Source: Phormidesmis sp963710175
Lineage (GTDB): Bacteria; Cyanobacteriota; Cyanobacteriia; Phormidesmidales; Phormidesmidaceae
NCBI GenBank assembly: GCA_963710175.1
Contig: CAVPZC010000001.1
Span: 1-64,000 of the forward strand
Length of the DNA stretch: 64,000 nucleotides
Reading direction: 5' to 3'
The position numbers and the translations under genes are program-made. The notes under the pieces are model-generated. The model had not been told where the DNA came from. It did no database searches and saw nothing but the letters and a program-made list of their open reading frames with translations. Positions 44,078 through 53,341 of the stretch are shown piece by piece; position 1 is the stretch's first letter, and every line of letters starts with the position of its first letter.

Positions 44078-44710
44078 CTAAGGATGAGTCTCCGCTTCAT
44101 CCAAAACCGATATGCTGGAGAGCGGGCGATAGGTGTACTGCTGAGTATTGCCGGTGCTCCGAGAGTTTTTACGAATGTCGTCTTTAATCCCGTCTAGATC
44201 GATATAGCGATCTGAGACATTGATCAAGCTATCGCTAGTCATAGAACGCAGGCTCACCACTTCAATGCGCACCCCTCTGTAGCTAGCCGCATCCACTGCG
44301 TAGGCCAGATCGCCATCGCCACTGACCAATACCGCCGTGTCATAGCTGTCCACTAGCGCCATCATATCCACCGCAATTTCTACGTCTAAGTTGGCCTTCT
44401 TAGAGCCATCAGGCAGCTGCACCAGATCCTTGGCAATTACCCGATAGCCGTTGCGACGCATCCAGAGGAGAAACCCCTGCTGTTTTTCATTGGCGCGGTC
44501 CACGCCGGTATAAAAGAATGCTCTGAACAGTCGAGAACCGGCAGTCAGGCGACACAGCAGCTTGGTATAGTCAATTTCAATCCCTAGCTGCAAGGCAGCG
44601 TAAAACAGGTTTGATCCGTCTATAAAAATGGCGACCCGGCCCCGATTTTCCAACACCTGCTCAGGCGTAAAGACAGAATCATGACCCAGAATTTGATGGC
44701 TATTTAACAT
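44078..44710 (-). CDS. NYN-domain protein, LabA/DUF88-like
   Basis: A 210-residue PIN-like NYN domain protein. The acidic cluster of the fold is visible as VAIFIDGSNLFYAALQ, the ANLDVEIAVDMMAL stretch and VLVSGDGDLAYAVDAA. The family includes LabA of Synechococcus elongatus, which affects circadian output, and other RNases of unknown target. The C-terminal 30 residues are Ser/Thr-rich. About 87 bp separate it from lptC on the same strand. More than 1.2 kb without genes lies upstream. Confidence 0.85.
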   Translation of the reverse strand: MLNSHQILGHDSVFTPEQVLENRGRVAIFIDGSNLFYAALQLGIEIDYTKLLCRLTAGSRLFRAFFYTGVDRANEKQQGFLLWMRRNGYRVIAKDLVQLPDGSKKANLDVEIAVDMMALVDSYDTAVLVSGDGDLAYAVDAASYRGVRIEVVSLRSMTSDSLINVSDRYIDLDGIKDDIRKNSRSTGNTQQYTYRPLSSISVLDEAETHP

Positions 44711-45480
44711 ATTTTTTCGATTGCAAAGAATGCTAATTGTCTATGGATGACCTTTGAGTTTTAACGGGATGCCTCTAAGACACTATGTCTCTTCTGTGAT
44801 GGCTCTATATGAGTCAAAGCGGTCAAGACAGTAAGTACCTATAGGGTTGATAAAGGACTAATATCTGAACAGCGGGGCTGACTACACCCACATATCTGCC
44901 AGATTGCCCAAATTTTGGCCTGTTAGTGAAGCGTTGAGCTTGGCAGAGGTTGTTTAGTTGCTGAGACTCTGTAGTTGGGCTACGTAACCATGGCTATAAG
45001 CTATCTATCGTGACTGAACCTACTAACAAAGCGATCAGATTCAACTGACGGTGTTGAGTTAACGGGTTGAGCCAAATTAAAGCGTTTAACTAAAATCTGT
45101 CTGATCGAAAGGTACTCTGAGCAAAGAGTATGGTAAAGCCCAACCGGTTCTCTCTGCCCCAAACTGATAGGACTAAGCCCTAATTTAGGAACGCCACAAA
45201 ACAGGAGAAGGCCGCGCTTACCCTCCGAATCTGCCTCGCCTAAACACCAATTTCACCCAAATATGAGCTAAAAATATCTAGATAGAAGTATTGGCCGAAC
45301 ATTCATAGCGATTGATATCAGAGAAATCTAGGTATATTTTTCATCATACAGTAAAGGTTTTTGAACTGCGGGGCACATCGGCATAACTTAATCTCTTCTC
45401 AAGGAATGAAAGCACTGGTGTGAGCATTAGCCTCAGCCAAAGTGAACGCCGGATTCATGCATGGCTTTTTCCCCTCTACC

Positions 45481-45514
45481 AAAATGTATAGATATTCAAA
45501 ATGTATAGATATTC
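45481..45514. repeat. Perfect 17-bp tandem duplication
   Basis: AAAATGTATAGATATTC occurs twice head to tail without change, at 45481-45497 and 45498-45514. It lies in the middle of the gene-free region, 440 bp from the LmeA-like start. Confidence 0.9.
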
Positions 45515-45694
45515 GATGATGTCTCAAAAAATATTCTGCGGAACTTTCTGAAGCTATACGTTGGCTTCTGAAAGCAATGGCGCTTTATTTTCTGGCAGTT
45601 TTCTAGTAAATCGTTGGGTTTGAGTAATGCGCTCTAAAATGATGGGGTGCCCCATGTGATTGCTCATAGTGAAAAGACCTTTTAGAAAGAAACC

Positions 45695-45765
45695 CTCTAT
45701 AAATAGAAACCGCCGAGTCTATCTATAGAGTATTTTCAATTCAATCGGGTTACTCAATTGAAAAT
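45695..45765. repeat. Two adjacent inverted repeats
   Basis: The first hairpin has arms CTCTATAAATAG (45695-45706) and CTATCTATAGAG (45719-45730) with one mismatch and a 12-nt loop. The second has perfect 10-bp arms ATTTTCAATT (45732-45741) and AATTGAAAAT (45756-45765) with a 14-nt loop. Only one base separates the two stems, so they would stack in RNA. Confidence 0.8.
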
Positions 45766-45955
45766 GCGGCTGTAAGATGTCACTGAGCGCCATACTCTGT
45801 CAGCGGTTTAAATTGATAGCCAGGTGGGCGATCGCAGCAGCCAAAAGGCATATTAATGGCGATAAGCGTTAGAGATGTCTCTGCTACCGTGGCAAGCCTG
45901 TTCATATTTTGTTACAAATAAGAGTGCACTTCTCAAGTAGGTATTTACCTAGAGC

Positions 45956-46744
45956 ATGTTAAGCGGTTTGCTAGGTTCCAAATCTCCTTCTAAGGACTTC
46001 GGCGAAAACATGCTGAACTCCGTTGCTCGTCAGGCTATCCAACAGCTGTTCACCCGCAGCGAGTCTGTCGACGTTTCGATCCGCTGCTCGCCGTCTAGCA
46101 AAATTTTGCAGGGCGCGGTAGATAGTTTTCAGATGAAGGGGCGCGGCTTGATCATCCGTAAAATGTTTGAAGCAGCGGAGATGGAGTTTGAGACAGATGC
46201 GGTCTCTCTGGATGTGGCTGGGCTGATGGGCGGCAAGATTCGTCTGAAGCAGGCGACTCATGCGATCGCTACCGTCACCATGACCGAAAAAGGCATCAAC
46301 CGGGCGTTTAAGGCTGACCTGGTGGAAAAGCATTTGCAAAATGTAGACAGTGAAGCCGTTACGGATCTCTCTGGCGGCGAGCCTGTGTCTTTTAGAGATA
46401 TTCATATCGTCCTATTACCCGACCGTCGGGTGAAGATTTCGGCAATGACTGACCTGCCCAATCGCGAAGATGTGCCCATCAGCCTGTCGGCAGAGATTAG
46501 CGTTGAGCGGCGGCGGCGAGTTGTCTTTACCGAGACGGAGTTTGACCCCAGTGAGGTGCCAGAAGACGTGTGTTGGCTTTCTGAAGCGCTGATGCCAGGC
46601 TTTGTCGGTGTGCTCAATAAAATGGTGGATTTGGAGCGATTTGATCTGGACGGCGTCTCTCTGCGAGTAAATCGCCTGGAAGTAGAGGGTAAGCAGCTTC
46701 TGTTTAACGGCTACGCGGAGATTGAGCACTTCCCAGGCATGTAG
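45956..46744 (+). CDS. LmeA family (DUF2993) phospholipid-binding protein
   Basis: A 262-residue protein of the DUF2993/LmeA family. Typical parts are the N-terminal helix NMLNSVARQAIQQLFTRSES, a long run of beta strands with DVAGLMGGKIRLKQATHA, and VSLRVNRLEVEGKQLLFNG at the end. Family members bind phospholipids; in actinobacteria LmeA aids lipomannan synthesis, while cyanobacterial roles are unknown. No signal peptide is evident. It starts at an ATG just after a TAGGTA/TACCTA palindrome. Confidence 0.82.
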   Translation: MLSGLLGSKSPSKDFGENMLNSVARQAIQQLFTRSESVDVSIRCSPSSKILQGAVDSFQMKGRGLIIRKMFEAAEMEFETDAVSLDVAGLMGGKIRLKQATHAIATVTMTEKGINRAFKADLVEKHLQNVDSEAVTDLSGGEPVSFRDIHIVLLPDRRVKISAMTDLPNREDVPISLSAEISVERRRRVVFTETEFDPSEVPEDVCWLSEALMPGFVGVLNKMVDLERFDLDGVSLRVNRLEVEGKQLLFNGYAEIEHFPGM

Positions 46745-46833
46745 CTATGGCTGTACGCTACTGAGCAGACGATTGTCTGGCTGCTCAGTAGCCGTGATTG
46801 GTGCAGGCTTTGTAAGCTGGGGTGCAGTTTTTG

Positions 46834-47478
46834 ATGGCGCTGATTGATCTATTTCGCTCTGGTGGGGTGGTCATGTGGCCGCTGCTGGGGTTCTCGCTGT
46901 TGGCTACAGCTCTGGTGTTTGAACGCGGGCTGTTTTGGCTACAGCTTTACCACCAGCAAGATCAGCTTATCCAGCAGGTGCTAAAGCTATATAGCACTCA
47001 ACCCCAGAGTGCTATAGACAGCTTGCGTAAGCAGACGCAGTTCCCAATTGCGCGAATTTTTTTGGCAGCGCTAACGCTAGACCAGGGTACCCCAGAAGAT
47101 TTTCGGCTGGCGCTCGAAAGCGCAGCTCAAGGAGAACTGCCGCTGCTCAAACGCTTTAATACGGTGTTTGAAACGATTATTGGTGTAGCCCCTCTGCTGG
47201 GACTGTTAGGGACTATTCTGGGCTTGATGAAGTCCTTTGCGTCGCTACGGCTAGGTGAGGTGGCGGGCGAGTCTTCAGAGCTAGTGACTGCTGGCATAGG
47301 TACGGCGTTGATTTCAACAGCGGCTGGACTGGTGGTGGCGATCGCCACCCTGCTATTCACCAATCTATTTTTGGGACTGTACCGACGACAGCGAGCCGCC
47401 ATTGAATCTTATAGCGGACAGCTAGAGCTGCTGTACCGGCAGTACTACCGGCAGTATCTGGCTCGACAGCGAGCCTGA
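46834..47478 (+). CDS. exbB: MotA/TolQ/ExbB proton channel family protein
   Basis: An inner-membrane protein of about 215 residues with three helices: MWPLLGFSLLATALVFERG at the N-terminus, GVAPLLGLLGTILGLMKSF in the middle and AAGLVVAIATLLFTNLFLG near the end. The conserved TAGIGTALISTAAGL lies before the last one. ExbB normally works with ExbD to energise outer-membrane transport; no exbD gene follows here. A GTG at 46822 is an alternative start. The gene lies 89 bp after the LmeA-like gene. Confidence 0.87.
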   Translation: MALIDLFRSGGVVMWPLLGFSLLATALVFERGLFWLQLYHQQDQLIQQVLKLYSTQPQSAIDSLRKQTQFPIARIFLAALTLDQGTPEDFRLALESAAQGELPLLKRFNTVFETIIGVAPLLGLLGTILGLMKSFASLRLGEVAGESSELVTAGIGTALISTAAGLVVAIATLLFTNLFLGLYRRQRAAIESYSGQLELLYRQYYRQYLARQRA

Positions 47479-47632
47479 AGAACGTCTAAGCGTACCCAGG
47501 GCTTTCCAGGGGCGCTCTAAGCGGTTTGGCAGTTGCTTTAAATGTAGCCAAAGCTATATTTTGAGTGGTTCATCAACTCTATGGTGTGTCTACTGCGTTT
47601 CTATTTGTATTGATATCTTCGTTTCTTGCCCT

Positions 47633-48472
47633 ATGCGTCGTCCTTGGCTAGTTTGGGCAGTTAGCATTGCTGCCTTTTTTGTGACAGTCACTCTAATCGT
47701 TGCCTTCAGCCCCGCTCAAGAACCGCTCAGGCAAGCGGCGGGTCTGGCTCAATCCGGCAGAAATTCTGCTGTAGCGCCAGCGCAGCTGGAGAGCAGTACG
47801 GGCTTTACGGCTGACCCACCCGCTGGCCCACCTGCTAATTTGACAGCTAGTCCTACCGGTAATGCGCTGACACAGTCTGATCTGGACTATCGACCTCAGG
47901 AAAGAGTTTCTTTAGCCGACTCTACCAACTACGGTGAGCGCTACCTAGTAGATGCGGTTGGAAATCCGGTCAGCAATGACTACATTGTGGTGCTCCACGA
48001 AACGGTGGGATCGTTGCAGAGCGCCCTCAACACGTTTCAGGCACCTCATATTCGAGATGAAGACCAAGTCAGCTATCACACTTTGATTGGCATAGATGGC
48101 ACGGTGATCTATGTCGTTCCGCCCGAGCAACGAGCTTTTGGGGCAGGGGATTCAGCCTTCAAAGCAGCTAGCGGCGAAGAGTCGGTGGCTACCAACCCCG
48201 GTTTTCCTAGCTCAGTCAACAATTTTGCCTACCATGTGTCTTTAGAGTCGCCACTAGACGGGCGCAATGGCGCAGGTACTCACAGCGGTTATACCGAGGT
48301 TCAGTACCGCTCTTTGGCCTGGCTGCTGTCACGCACAAACATTCCCGATGAGCGGATTACGACTCATAAAGACGTGGATCGATCTGGTACGCGCATCGAT
48401 CCGCGATCTTTCGATATGGGCCGACTGCTGGCTCTGCTACATCAGTATCCTGACCGAGCGAGCCTTCAGTAG
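47633..48472 (+). CDS. N-acetylmuramoyl-L-alanine amidase (amidase_2/PGRP type)
   Basis: A cell-wall hydrolase that cleaves the amide bond between muramic acid and the stem peptide. An N-terminal helix (PWLVWAVSIAAFFVTVTLIV) anchors or exports it. The PGRP-like zinc amidase domain has the ligand His in DYIVVLHETVG, YHTLIGIDGTVIYVVP, FAYHVSLESP and the last metal region ITTHKDVD. A Ser/Ala/Pro linker separates the anchor from the domain. The ATG at 47633 is preferred over a longer frame from 47561 with a Cys-rich leader. Confidence 0.88.
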   Translation: MRRPWLVWAVSIAAFFVTVTLIVAFSPAQEPLRQAAGLAQSGRNSAVAPAQLESSTGFTADPPAGPPANLTASPTGNALTQSDLDYRPQERVSLADSTNYGERYLVDAVGNPVSNDYIVVLHETVGSLQSALNTFQAPHIRDEDQVSYHTLIGIDGTVIYVVPPEQRAFGAGDSAFKAASGEESVATNPGFPSSVNNFAYHVSLESPLDGRNGAGTHSGYTEVQYRSLAWLLSRTNIPDERITTHKDVDRSGTRIDPRSFDMGRLLALLHQYPDRASLQ

Positions 48473-48540
48473 CGATTAAAGAACCGTGGGGCTGAAAATC
48501 CCCTTTTCATGTCATTTTTCTCGTTTCAATAGAATCGCTT

Positions 48541-49470
48541 CTATTGAGTGCTTTTCAAAAGCGCTTTGAGTCGAGATTTCAGTTGGGTTTTCACCTGCTG
48601 TAGCCCTGAAGGCTTAGCGGGTTGAGCAGCGGCTACCTGAGTGCCTGCTGGATCATTGCGATAGCGGTAGTGCTCCCACAGGCTGCGGTAGGGGCCGCCT
48701 GCTCGCATTGGAGTGCCAGCCCAGTGCAGATAGCGGAGGGGGCGATCGCCGTCAAACAGGGCATGGCCACGCTGCTCAAAGTGAGGTGAGCCCCCCCAGC
48801 TACCGGGTTCACCGACGTTGACTTTAACGATATTGAGCCGATTGGGGATCGCTTTTAGCACCAGATAGTTCATGATCGGCTGATCGGTTGTGCCATTAGA
48901 GAAATCAAAATACTCGCGGTGAGCAGCGCACTCTGCCAATAGCTCATAAAGCTGATCGAGGGATAGGGCGCTCTTTCTCGATCCCCACAGGCCGCTATTA
49001 AAGACATCTTGCAGGGCTTCGGGGCTAAACAATTTTTGCTCGGGGACGACTTCAGAAAAAACGTCTTCCAGGCCCCCTTTAAAGTGGTAGTCGCACCAGA
49101 TAAAATCAGCTTTGTCTAAGTAGGCCAGCGTATCGGTAACAGGCGTAAAGAAAAGGATATCGGTGTCAATGTACAAAAAATCGTCCAGCGGCCCAAACCA
49201 GGCCGCCAGCTTGCGCATTTTGTTTGGTAGGGCCAAAAAATCACGAGGAAAAATCTCGCCAATTTTCTCGGTGAGCGATTCTAAAAAGTCTAGATCGGGA
49301 AAAAGCTTAACCTGATAAAGCTCTTCCAGGCGATGGGCTACGGCGTGATAGTCGTCGTTAAAGGGGATTAGATAAACTGGCAGGTCGGGATCGTAAAGGC
49401 GCAGACTGCTCATCAGAGCGATCGCATTCTCACCAACCTTGTCGTTGGCCACTATATAAACACCGCGCAT
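48541..49470 (-). CDS. GT-A fold glycosyltransferase-like protein, Npun_R2821/R2822 type
   Basis: A 309-residue protein with a GT-A look: MRGVYIVANDKVGENAIALM at the start, a DxD motif in FLYIDTDILFF, an acceptor region around SGLWGSRKSAL and the DQPIMNYLV segment. I recall this as a cyanobacterial family found next to exopolysaccharide genes. The C-terminus is basic (KTQLKSRLKALLKS) and could bind membrane. It lies 66 bp downstream of the ABC exporter on the same strand. Sugar donor and acceptor are unknown. Confidence 0.78.
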   Translation of the reverse strand: MRGVYIVANDKVGENAIALMSSLRLYDPDLPVYLIPFNDDYHAVAHRLEELYQVKLFPDLDFLESLTEKIGEIFPRDFLALPNKMRKLAAWFGPLDDFLYIDTDILFFTPVTDTLAYLDKADFIWCDYHFKGGLEDVFSEVVPEQKLFSPEALQDVFNSGLWGSRKSALSLDQLYELLAECAAHREYFDFSNGTTDQPIMNYLVLKAIPNRLNIVKVNVGEPGSWGGSPHFEQRGHALFDGDRPLRYLHWAGTPMRAGGPYRSLWEHYRYRNDPAGTQVAAAQPAKPSGLQQVKTQLKSRLKALLKSTQ

Positions 49471-49536
49471 GGCTTGCTCTCTTACTCTTTCTATTGCTGT
49501 AGTGCTAAATTACTGATGGCTAGCGAGTCCGCCTGA

Positions 49537-51570
49537 CTAATTGAGCACCTCTCGGCCAGACTTCTCTAAGTCCTCGACTACCTTCAGCAGTCTGAGCGTA
49601 GTTTCGTAAGCTGAAGCCGTCATCTCGTCACGTTCACTGCGATCTTGAATGGTGATCCCATCGGTCAGCAGGCCCAGAATGCCCAAAATGCTGCTCAGCC
49701 GCGATCGCATCTCATAGGACGCTTGATTGACCGTATCCTCCCACTCGGAGAATTCCTGGCCGTACATCTCGTCTTTAATTTTTTCAGAGAACTGAATGGC
49801 GCACAGCTGAGAATAGTATCCCCCTTTGTTTAACAGCCCCTTATGGGTGCCGGTTTCGACGACCCGGCCTTGATCCATCACTGCAATCTGGTCGGCATTT
49901 TGTACCGTCGAAAGTCGGTGCGCAATCACCAGCGTGGTTCGGTCTTTACTGAGTTCGTCAATTGCCTTCTGTACCAGTCGCTCAGAGATAGTATCGAGAG
50001 CACTGGTAGCCTCGTCTAAAATCAAAATGTCGGGGTCTTGCAGCAGCGCGCGGGCGATCGCTAACCGCTGTCGCTGACCGCCTGAAAGCAAAACGCCGCG
50101 ATCACCGATCAGGGTTTCCAACCCTTCAGGCAATGCCAAAATAAATTCATGAGCATTGGCCCGGTACATCGCATCTTTGATTTCATCTTCGGTAGCTTCT
50201 GGCCGACCGTAGATTAAGTTATCGCGCACCGAAGCATTGAATAAAAAAGTATCCTGACTAACGATTCCTAAACTGCGCCGAAAGCTCTCAATATTTAGCG
50301 CCTTCAGGTCAACGCCATCGATTTCAATTTGGCCATCTGTCGGATCGTAAAAGCGAGGCAGTAAATCTGCCAGGGTCGATTTACCCGCTCCCGACGCCCC
50401 GACCAGGGCCAGAGTCGTACCCTTCTTGAGATATAGATCGACCCCGCTGAGCACTTCCTTTTCGCTGCCAGGATAGCGGAAAGTTAGCTGCTTGAAACGA
50501 ATACCTTGCTGTAGCTGGGTGTAGCTCTTATGCCCCGGGTCCATAAAAGGCTTGTCATCTCGGCGCAGAAATTCGCTAACAACGATGACACTAGGCCCCA
50601 CGTTAGCGAGCTGGCTGCGAGCCGAATTGAGCTGTCCAATGGAGGGCAGCATCCGAAATAGCACCAGCAGATAGGTCAGCAAAATTGAGGAGAAAGCCTC
50701 TATGCGCTCGGCCATCACCATTCGCCCGACTGCCGCCACGCTGATCAGCGCAATAATGCTACAGACTTCATTGACTGGACCAATGCCGGCAAACAAAAGC
50801 TGAGAGCGATACTCTGAAATCTCACGGTCAGCAATTAGCTTGCTGATCCCTTCGTACTCTATTTCTTCATTAGCGGTCGCTTTTACCAGCCGAATGCCCG
50901 ATAGGATTTCGACAATCCGGGCAGAGTAGCTGCGAGAGAGCTGCGAGAGCTGCGCGCCATATACCTTAGACTGCCGCACAGCGGTTTGATTGATCATTGC
51001 CACTGCCCCGAGTGCGACTGTGGCGATGACGGTTAGCTGCCAAGAGGTCCACAGCAGCAGAGCGACAAATACTGAGATAGTAATGATGGCAGTGGCCAAA
51101 CGGGCCAGTGCGCGAACGGCAATAGTAGTACGGCTAACTTCAATATTGAGATGGTTGATCAAGTCTCCTACTTTTGTCCTGGCGTAGTAAGACAGATCTA
51201 CATCAAGTAAAATCCGCAGCCCCTCCAGTCTCAGGTGAGCCGCTAGTTTTCGGTTAAGGCTGTTAGAAACCAGCGATCCGCCATAGGTTGCCGCATTTTT
51301 TAGGATAATCATGCCGACTACTGCTGTCGCCATAGCTGGCAGCCGGTAGCCTCCAGGAACGCCGTCAAAAATTCCCAAAAACCGCTGTAAGATGCCCGGC
51401 AGTTGATCTGCCAGCTCTGTAGACTGGCCTAAAAGCTCTAATAAAATAGGTACAATCAGCACCGTGCTGAATCCATTAAACAGAGCCCCTGAGAACTCTA
51501 GTAAAACAGTGAGAACCACTAGAGCCGGATATTGAAGCAGTGATTTTATGAGGAGTTGTCTAGAATGCAT
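49537..51570 (-). CDS. ABC exporter (MsbA/HepA-like) with C-terminal HisKA-like extension
   Basis: A 677-residue half-transporter that would flip or export a lipid-linked glycan or glycolipid. Residues 1-330 hold six membrane helices. The ATPase has Walker A GASGAGKST, signature LLSGGQRQRLAIARALL, and Walker B ILILDEATSALD. After residue 585 comes a tail not found in MsbA: YEMRSRLSSILGILGLLTDG and a second helix near MTASAYETTLRLLKVVEDLE. This pattern matches a two-helix histidine-kinase dimerisation domain with Tyr in place of the acceptor His. It sits between two glycosyltransferase genes on the same strand. Confidence 0.87.
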   Translation of the reverse strand: MHSRQLLIKSLLQYPALVVLTVLLEFSGALFNGFSTVLIVPILLELLGQSTELADQLPGILQRFLGIFDGVPGGYRLPAMATAVVGMIILKNAATYGGSLVSNSLNRKLAAHLRLEGLRILLDVDLSYYARTKVGDLINHLNIEVSRTTIAVRALARLATAIITISVFVALLLWTSWQLTVIATVALGAVAMINQTAVRQSKVYGAQLSQLSRSYSARIVEILSGIRLVKATANEEIEYEGISKLIADREISEYRSQLLFAGIGPVNEVCSIIALISVAAVGRMVMAERIEAFSSILLTYLLVLFRMLPSIGQLNSARSQLANVGPSVIVVSEFLRRDDKPFMDPGHKSYTQLQQGIRFKQLTFRYPGSEKEVLSGVDLYLKKGTTLALVGASGAGKSTLADLLPRFYDPTDGQIEIDGVDLKALNIESFRRSLGIVSQDTFLFNASVRDNLIYGRPEATEDEIKDAMYRANAHEFILALPEGLETLIGDRGVLLSGGQRQRLAIARALLQDPDILILDEATSALDTISERLVQKAIDELSKDRTTLVIAHRLSTVQNADQIAVMDQGRVVETGTHKGLLNKGGYYSQLCAIQFSEKIKDEMYGQEFSEWEDTVNQASYEMRSRLSSILGILGLLTDGITIQDRSERDEMTASAYETTLRLLKVVEDLEKSGREVLN

Positions 51571-51786
51571 GGTCCCTAGTAGTCAGAAATACTGGATAGC
51601 CGCCGATACTGATGAGCCTGATGGATTAGATGCTGAATGTGGCTGGAACTGATACTTACCTACAGTGCATAAATGGGCTATCCGCTCAACCAGCACCAGC
51701 GCTATGATAGCCGCTGCCAAAGCAGGCAAGTCCGCCTGTTTTACCCATTTCCTGATGACGACAGTCGCCTCGACGAACCTTAGTTT

Positions 51787-53016
51787 TCATGAAATACTGC
51801 CCTCAATGTTTGGTGTTAAGTACCTGCCTGGATGACGGCCTATATCAAGCTCAGCGATGACCGCCCGCAGGCGAGCCGCCATAGTGCTGACGCTGTAGTG
51901 TTCGATACATCTTTCCCGCGCGCGCAGCCCCCGACGGTTGGCCGCGTTCAGGTCTTGAAAAATGAGCTTTAACTGGGTGGCAATCTGATCGGGTGACTCA
52001 GCCTCGACCAGGTACCCGGTATCGCCCAAAATTTCTGGAATGTCGCCTACTCGCGTCGATAAAATGGGCTTTGCCATTGCCATACCGTCTGTGAGCTTAA
52101 GCGGAAATTGGGCTTTGGCAGTGGCGCGATCGCGTTGGGGCACCACCACCACATGTGCCGCCGAGACCACTTCAGCCATCTGATCAATCGAAAAGCGCGG
52201 CAGCTTAATCAGCCAGCGGTTCCAGCGAGTAAACAAATCTGCTTCATAGCTGTCGGGTTCGCGACCGCCAACAATCACCAGCCGTAGATCCGGCTGATTG
52301 ATCTGATCGAGCGCCATGAGCACGTCTTCTAAGCCTTTGTGAGGACGCGCGGTTCCCGGAAACATCAGTAAGCGGTAGCCAGTTAGCCCATATTTTTGCC
52401 GACTGGCAACCGGATCGTAGTCTGCTGGATTGAATAGGTCGGTATCTTTGCTGTTGGGTAAATAGTATCCTCCAAAGCGCTGCTTGAGAAACTGCGTCGT
52501 CACTGTGACCGCGTCGGCCTTCGATACCAGAGCTTCCATCCATTCTAAATAGAGCGGATGCTCCGGATTGCGCAGAGCGCCGTTGGGTTTGAGCAGGTCG
52601 CGGGCCAGCTGTTTTGGCCCCGGTCGATAGCGCTGAGTATCACCGCCAAACCAGCTCATTTCCCAATCGTCAATATCGACAAGCACTGGCCGCTGTGAGA
52701 TGAACTGCTTAAGCAGCGCTGTCCCAAAGCTAGTAGGTCTTGGCTTGATGGCATAGATCACCTCTCCCGTAATTTTGGGGAGCAGCTGAGTGAGCGTAGC
52801 CGCATACCTGAGCGAGCGGCTCGCTGGCACCGCGCAGACTTTGAGATTGGCAGGCGGTACGGGATAGAGCTGCTCTGCAAACTGGCAGCCGACCACAGTC
52901 ACGTCACAACCGAGCTGCTGTAGAGCATTTGCTACTAAGTAAACGCGGGTAGTTCCGCCCCCGGCGAGATCTGGGGCTATGACCGAAACGGTTAGGGCAG
53001 GAGCAGGTTGGGACAC
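51787..53016 (-). CDS. Glycosyltransferase family 4 protein
   Basis: A 409-residue GT-B fold enzyme. The N-terminal domain has VIAPDLAGGGTTRVYLVANA. The C-terminal GT4 domain has LLMFPGTARPHKGLEDVLMA, VVPQRDRATAKAQFPLKL and MAKPILSTRVGDIPEILGD. The usual EGFG motif region reads LKLTDGMAMAKP. It precedes the ABC exporter by 216 bp and probably belongs to the same surface-polysaccharide or glycolipid cluster. The start codon is GTG. Donor sugar is not predictable. Confidence 0.88.
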   Translation of the reverse strand: MSQPAPALTVSVIAPDLAGGGTTRVYLVANALQQLGCDVTVVGCQFAEQLYPVPPANLKVCAVPASRSLRYAATLTQLLPKITGEVIYAIKPRPTSFGTALLKQFISQRPVLVDIDDWEMSWFGGDTQRYRPGPKQLARDLLKPNGALRNPEHPLYLEWMEALVSKADAVTVTTQFLKQRFGGYYLPNSKDTDLFNPADYDPVASRQKYGLTGYRLLMFPGTARPHKGLEDVLMALDQINQPDLRLVIVGGREPDSYEADLFTRWNRWLIKLPRFSIDQMAEVVSAAHVVVVPQRDRATAKAQFPLKLTDGMAMAKPILSTRVGDIPEILGDTGYLVEAESPDQIATQLKLIFQDLNAANRRGLRARERCIEHYSVSTMAARLRAVIAELDIGRHPGRYLTPNIEGSIS

Positions 53017-53341
53017 AAAGGTAGAGCGTGAACGGCAGCGGTCTCAGCCAAACGAGATAAAACAGGACCGTAACCCTTTCTAAGTCTGTAAGCAGACTAG
53101 AAAAATCGTCCTTAATCTCGTGTGAATAGTAGCTTACCCCTAGCGTGATCAATAGATTCTCTGAGGCTACTTTGTTAAATATTTATCCAGTTCGAGCAAA
53201 GTTGGCTGCTCTTCACACGACTAACTCATGACTGTATAGATTTTGACCTGTGTGCCTAATAGCCGTAGATCTAAATAGAAATTGGCAGTCGCTGAAGTAT
53301 AAATAAGCGACTCTAAGACAAGCAGTTGCTGAAGCTATAAA
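53017..53341. other. Intergenic region upstream of the glycosyltransferase cluster
   Basis: 325 bp between the YlqF stop and the GT4 start on the same strand. It should contain the cluster promoter. No repeat, RNA or frame stands out. Confidence 0.5.

Larger units (their letters stand above)
44711..45955. other. 1.2-kb gene-free region
   Basis: No frame on either strand is convincing. It holds a 17-bp tandem duplication, two consecutive hairpins and AT-rich stretches (separate entries). I looked for the conserved marks of RNase P RNA, tmRNA, 6S RNA and SRP RNA and saw none. It must contain the promoters of the LabA-like gene and, at the right end, the LmeA-like gene. Confidence 0.6.

Noticed and set aside
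45481..45514. CRISPR array
   Set aside because: Only two adjacent copies without spacers; it is a tandem duplication.
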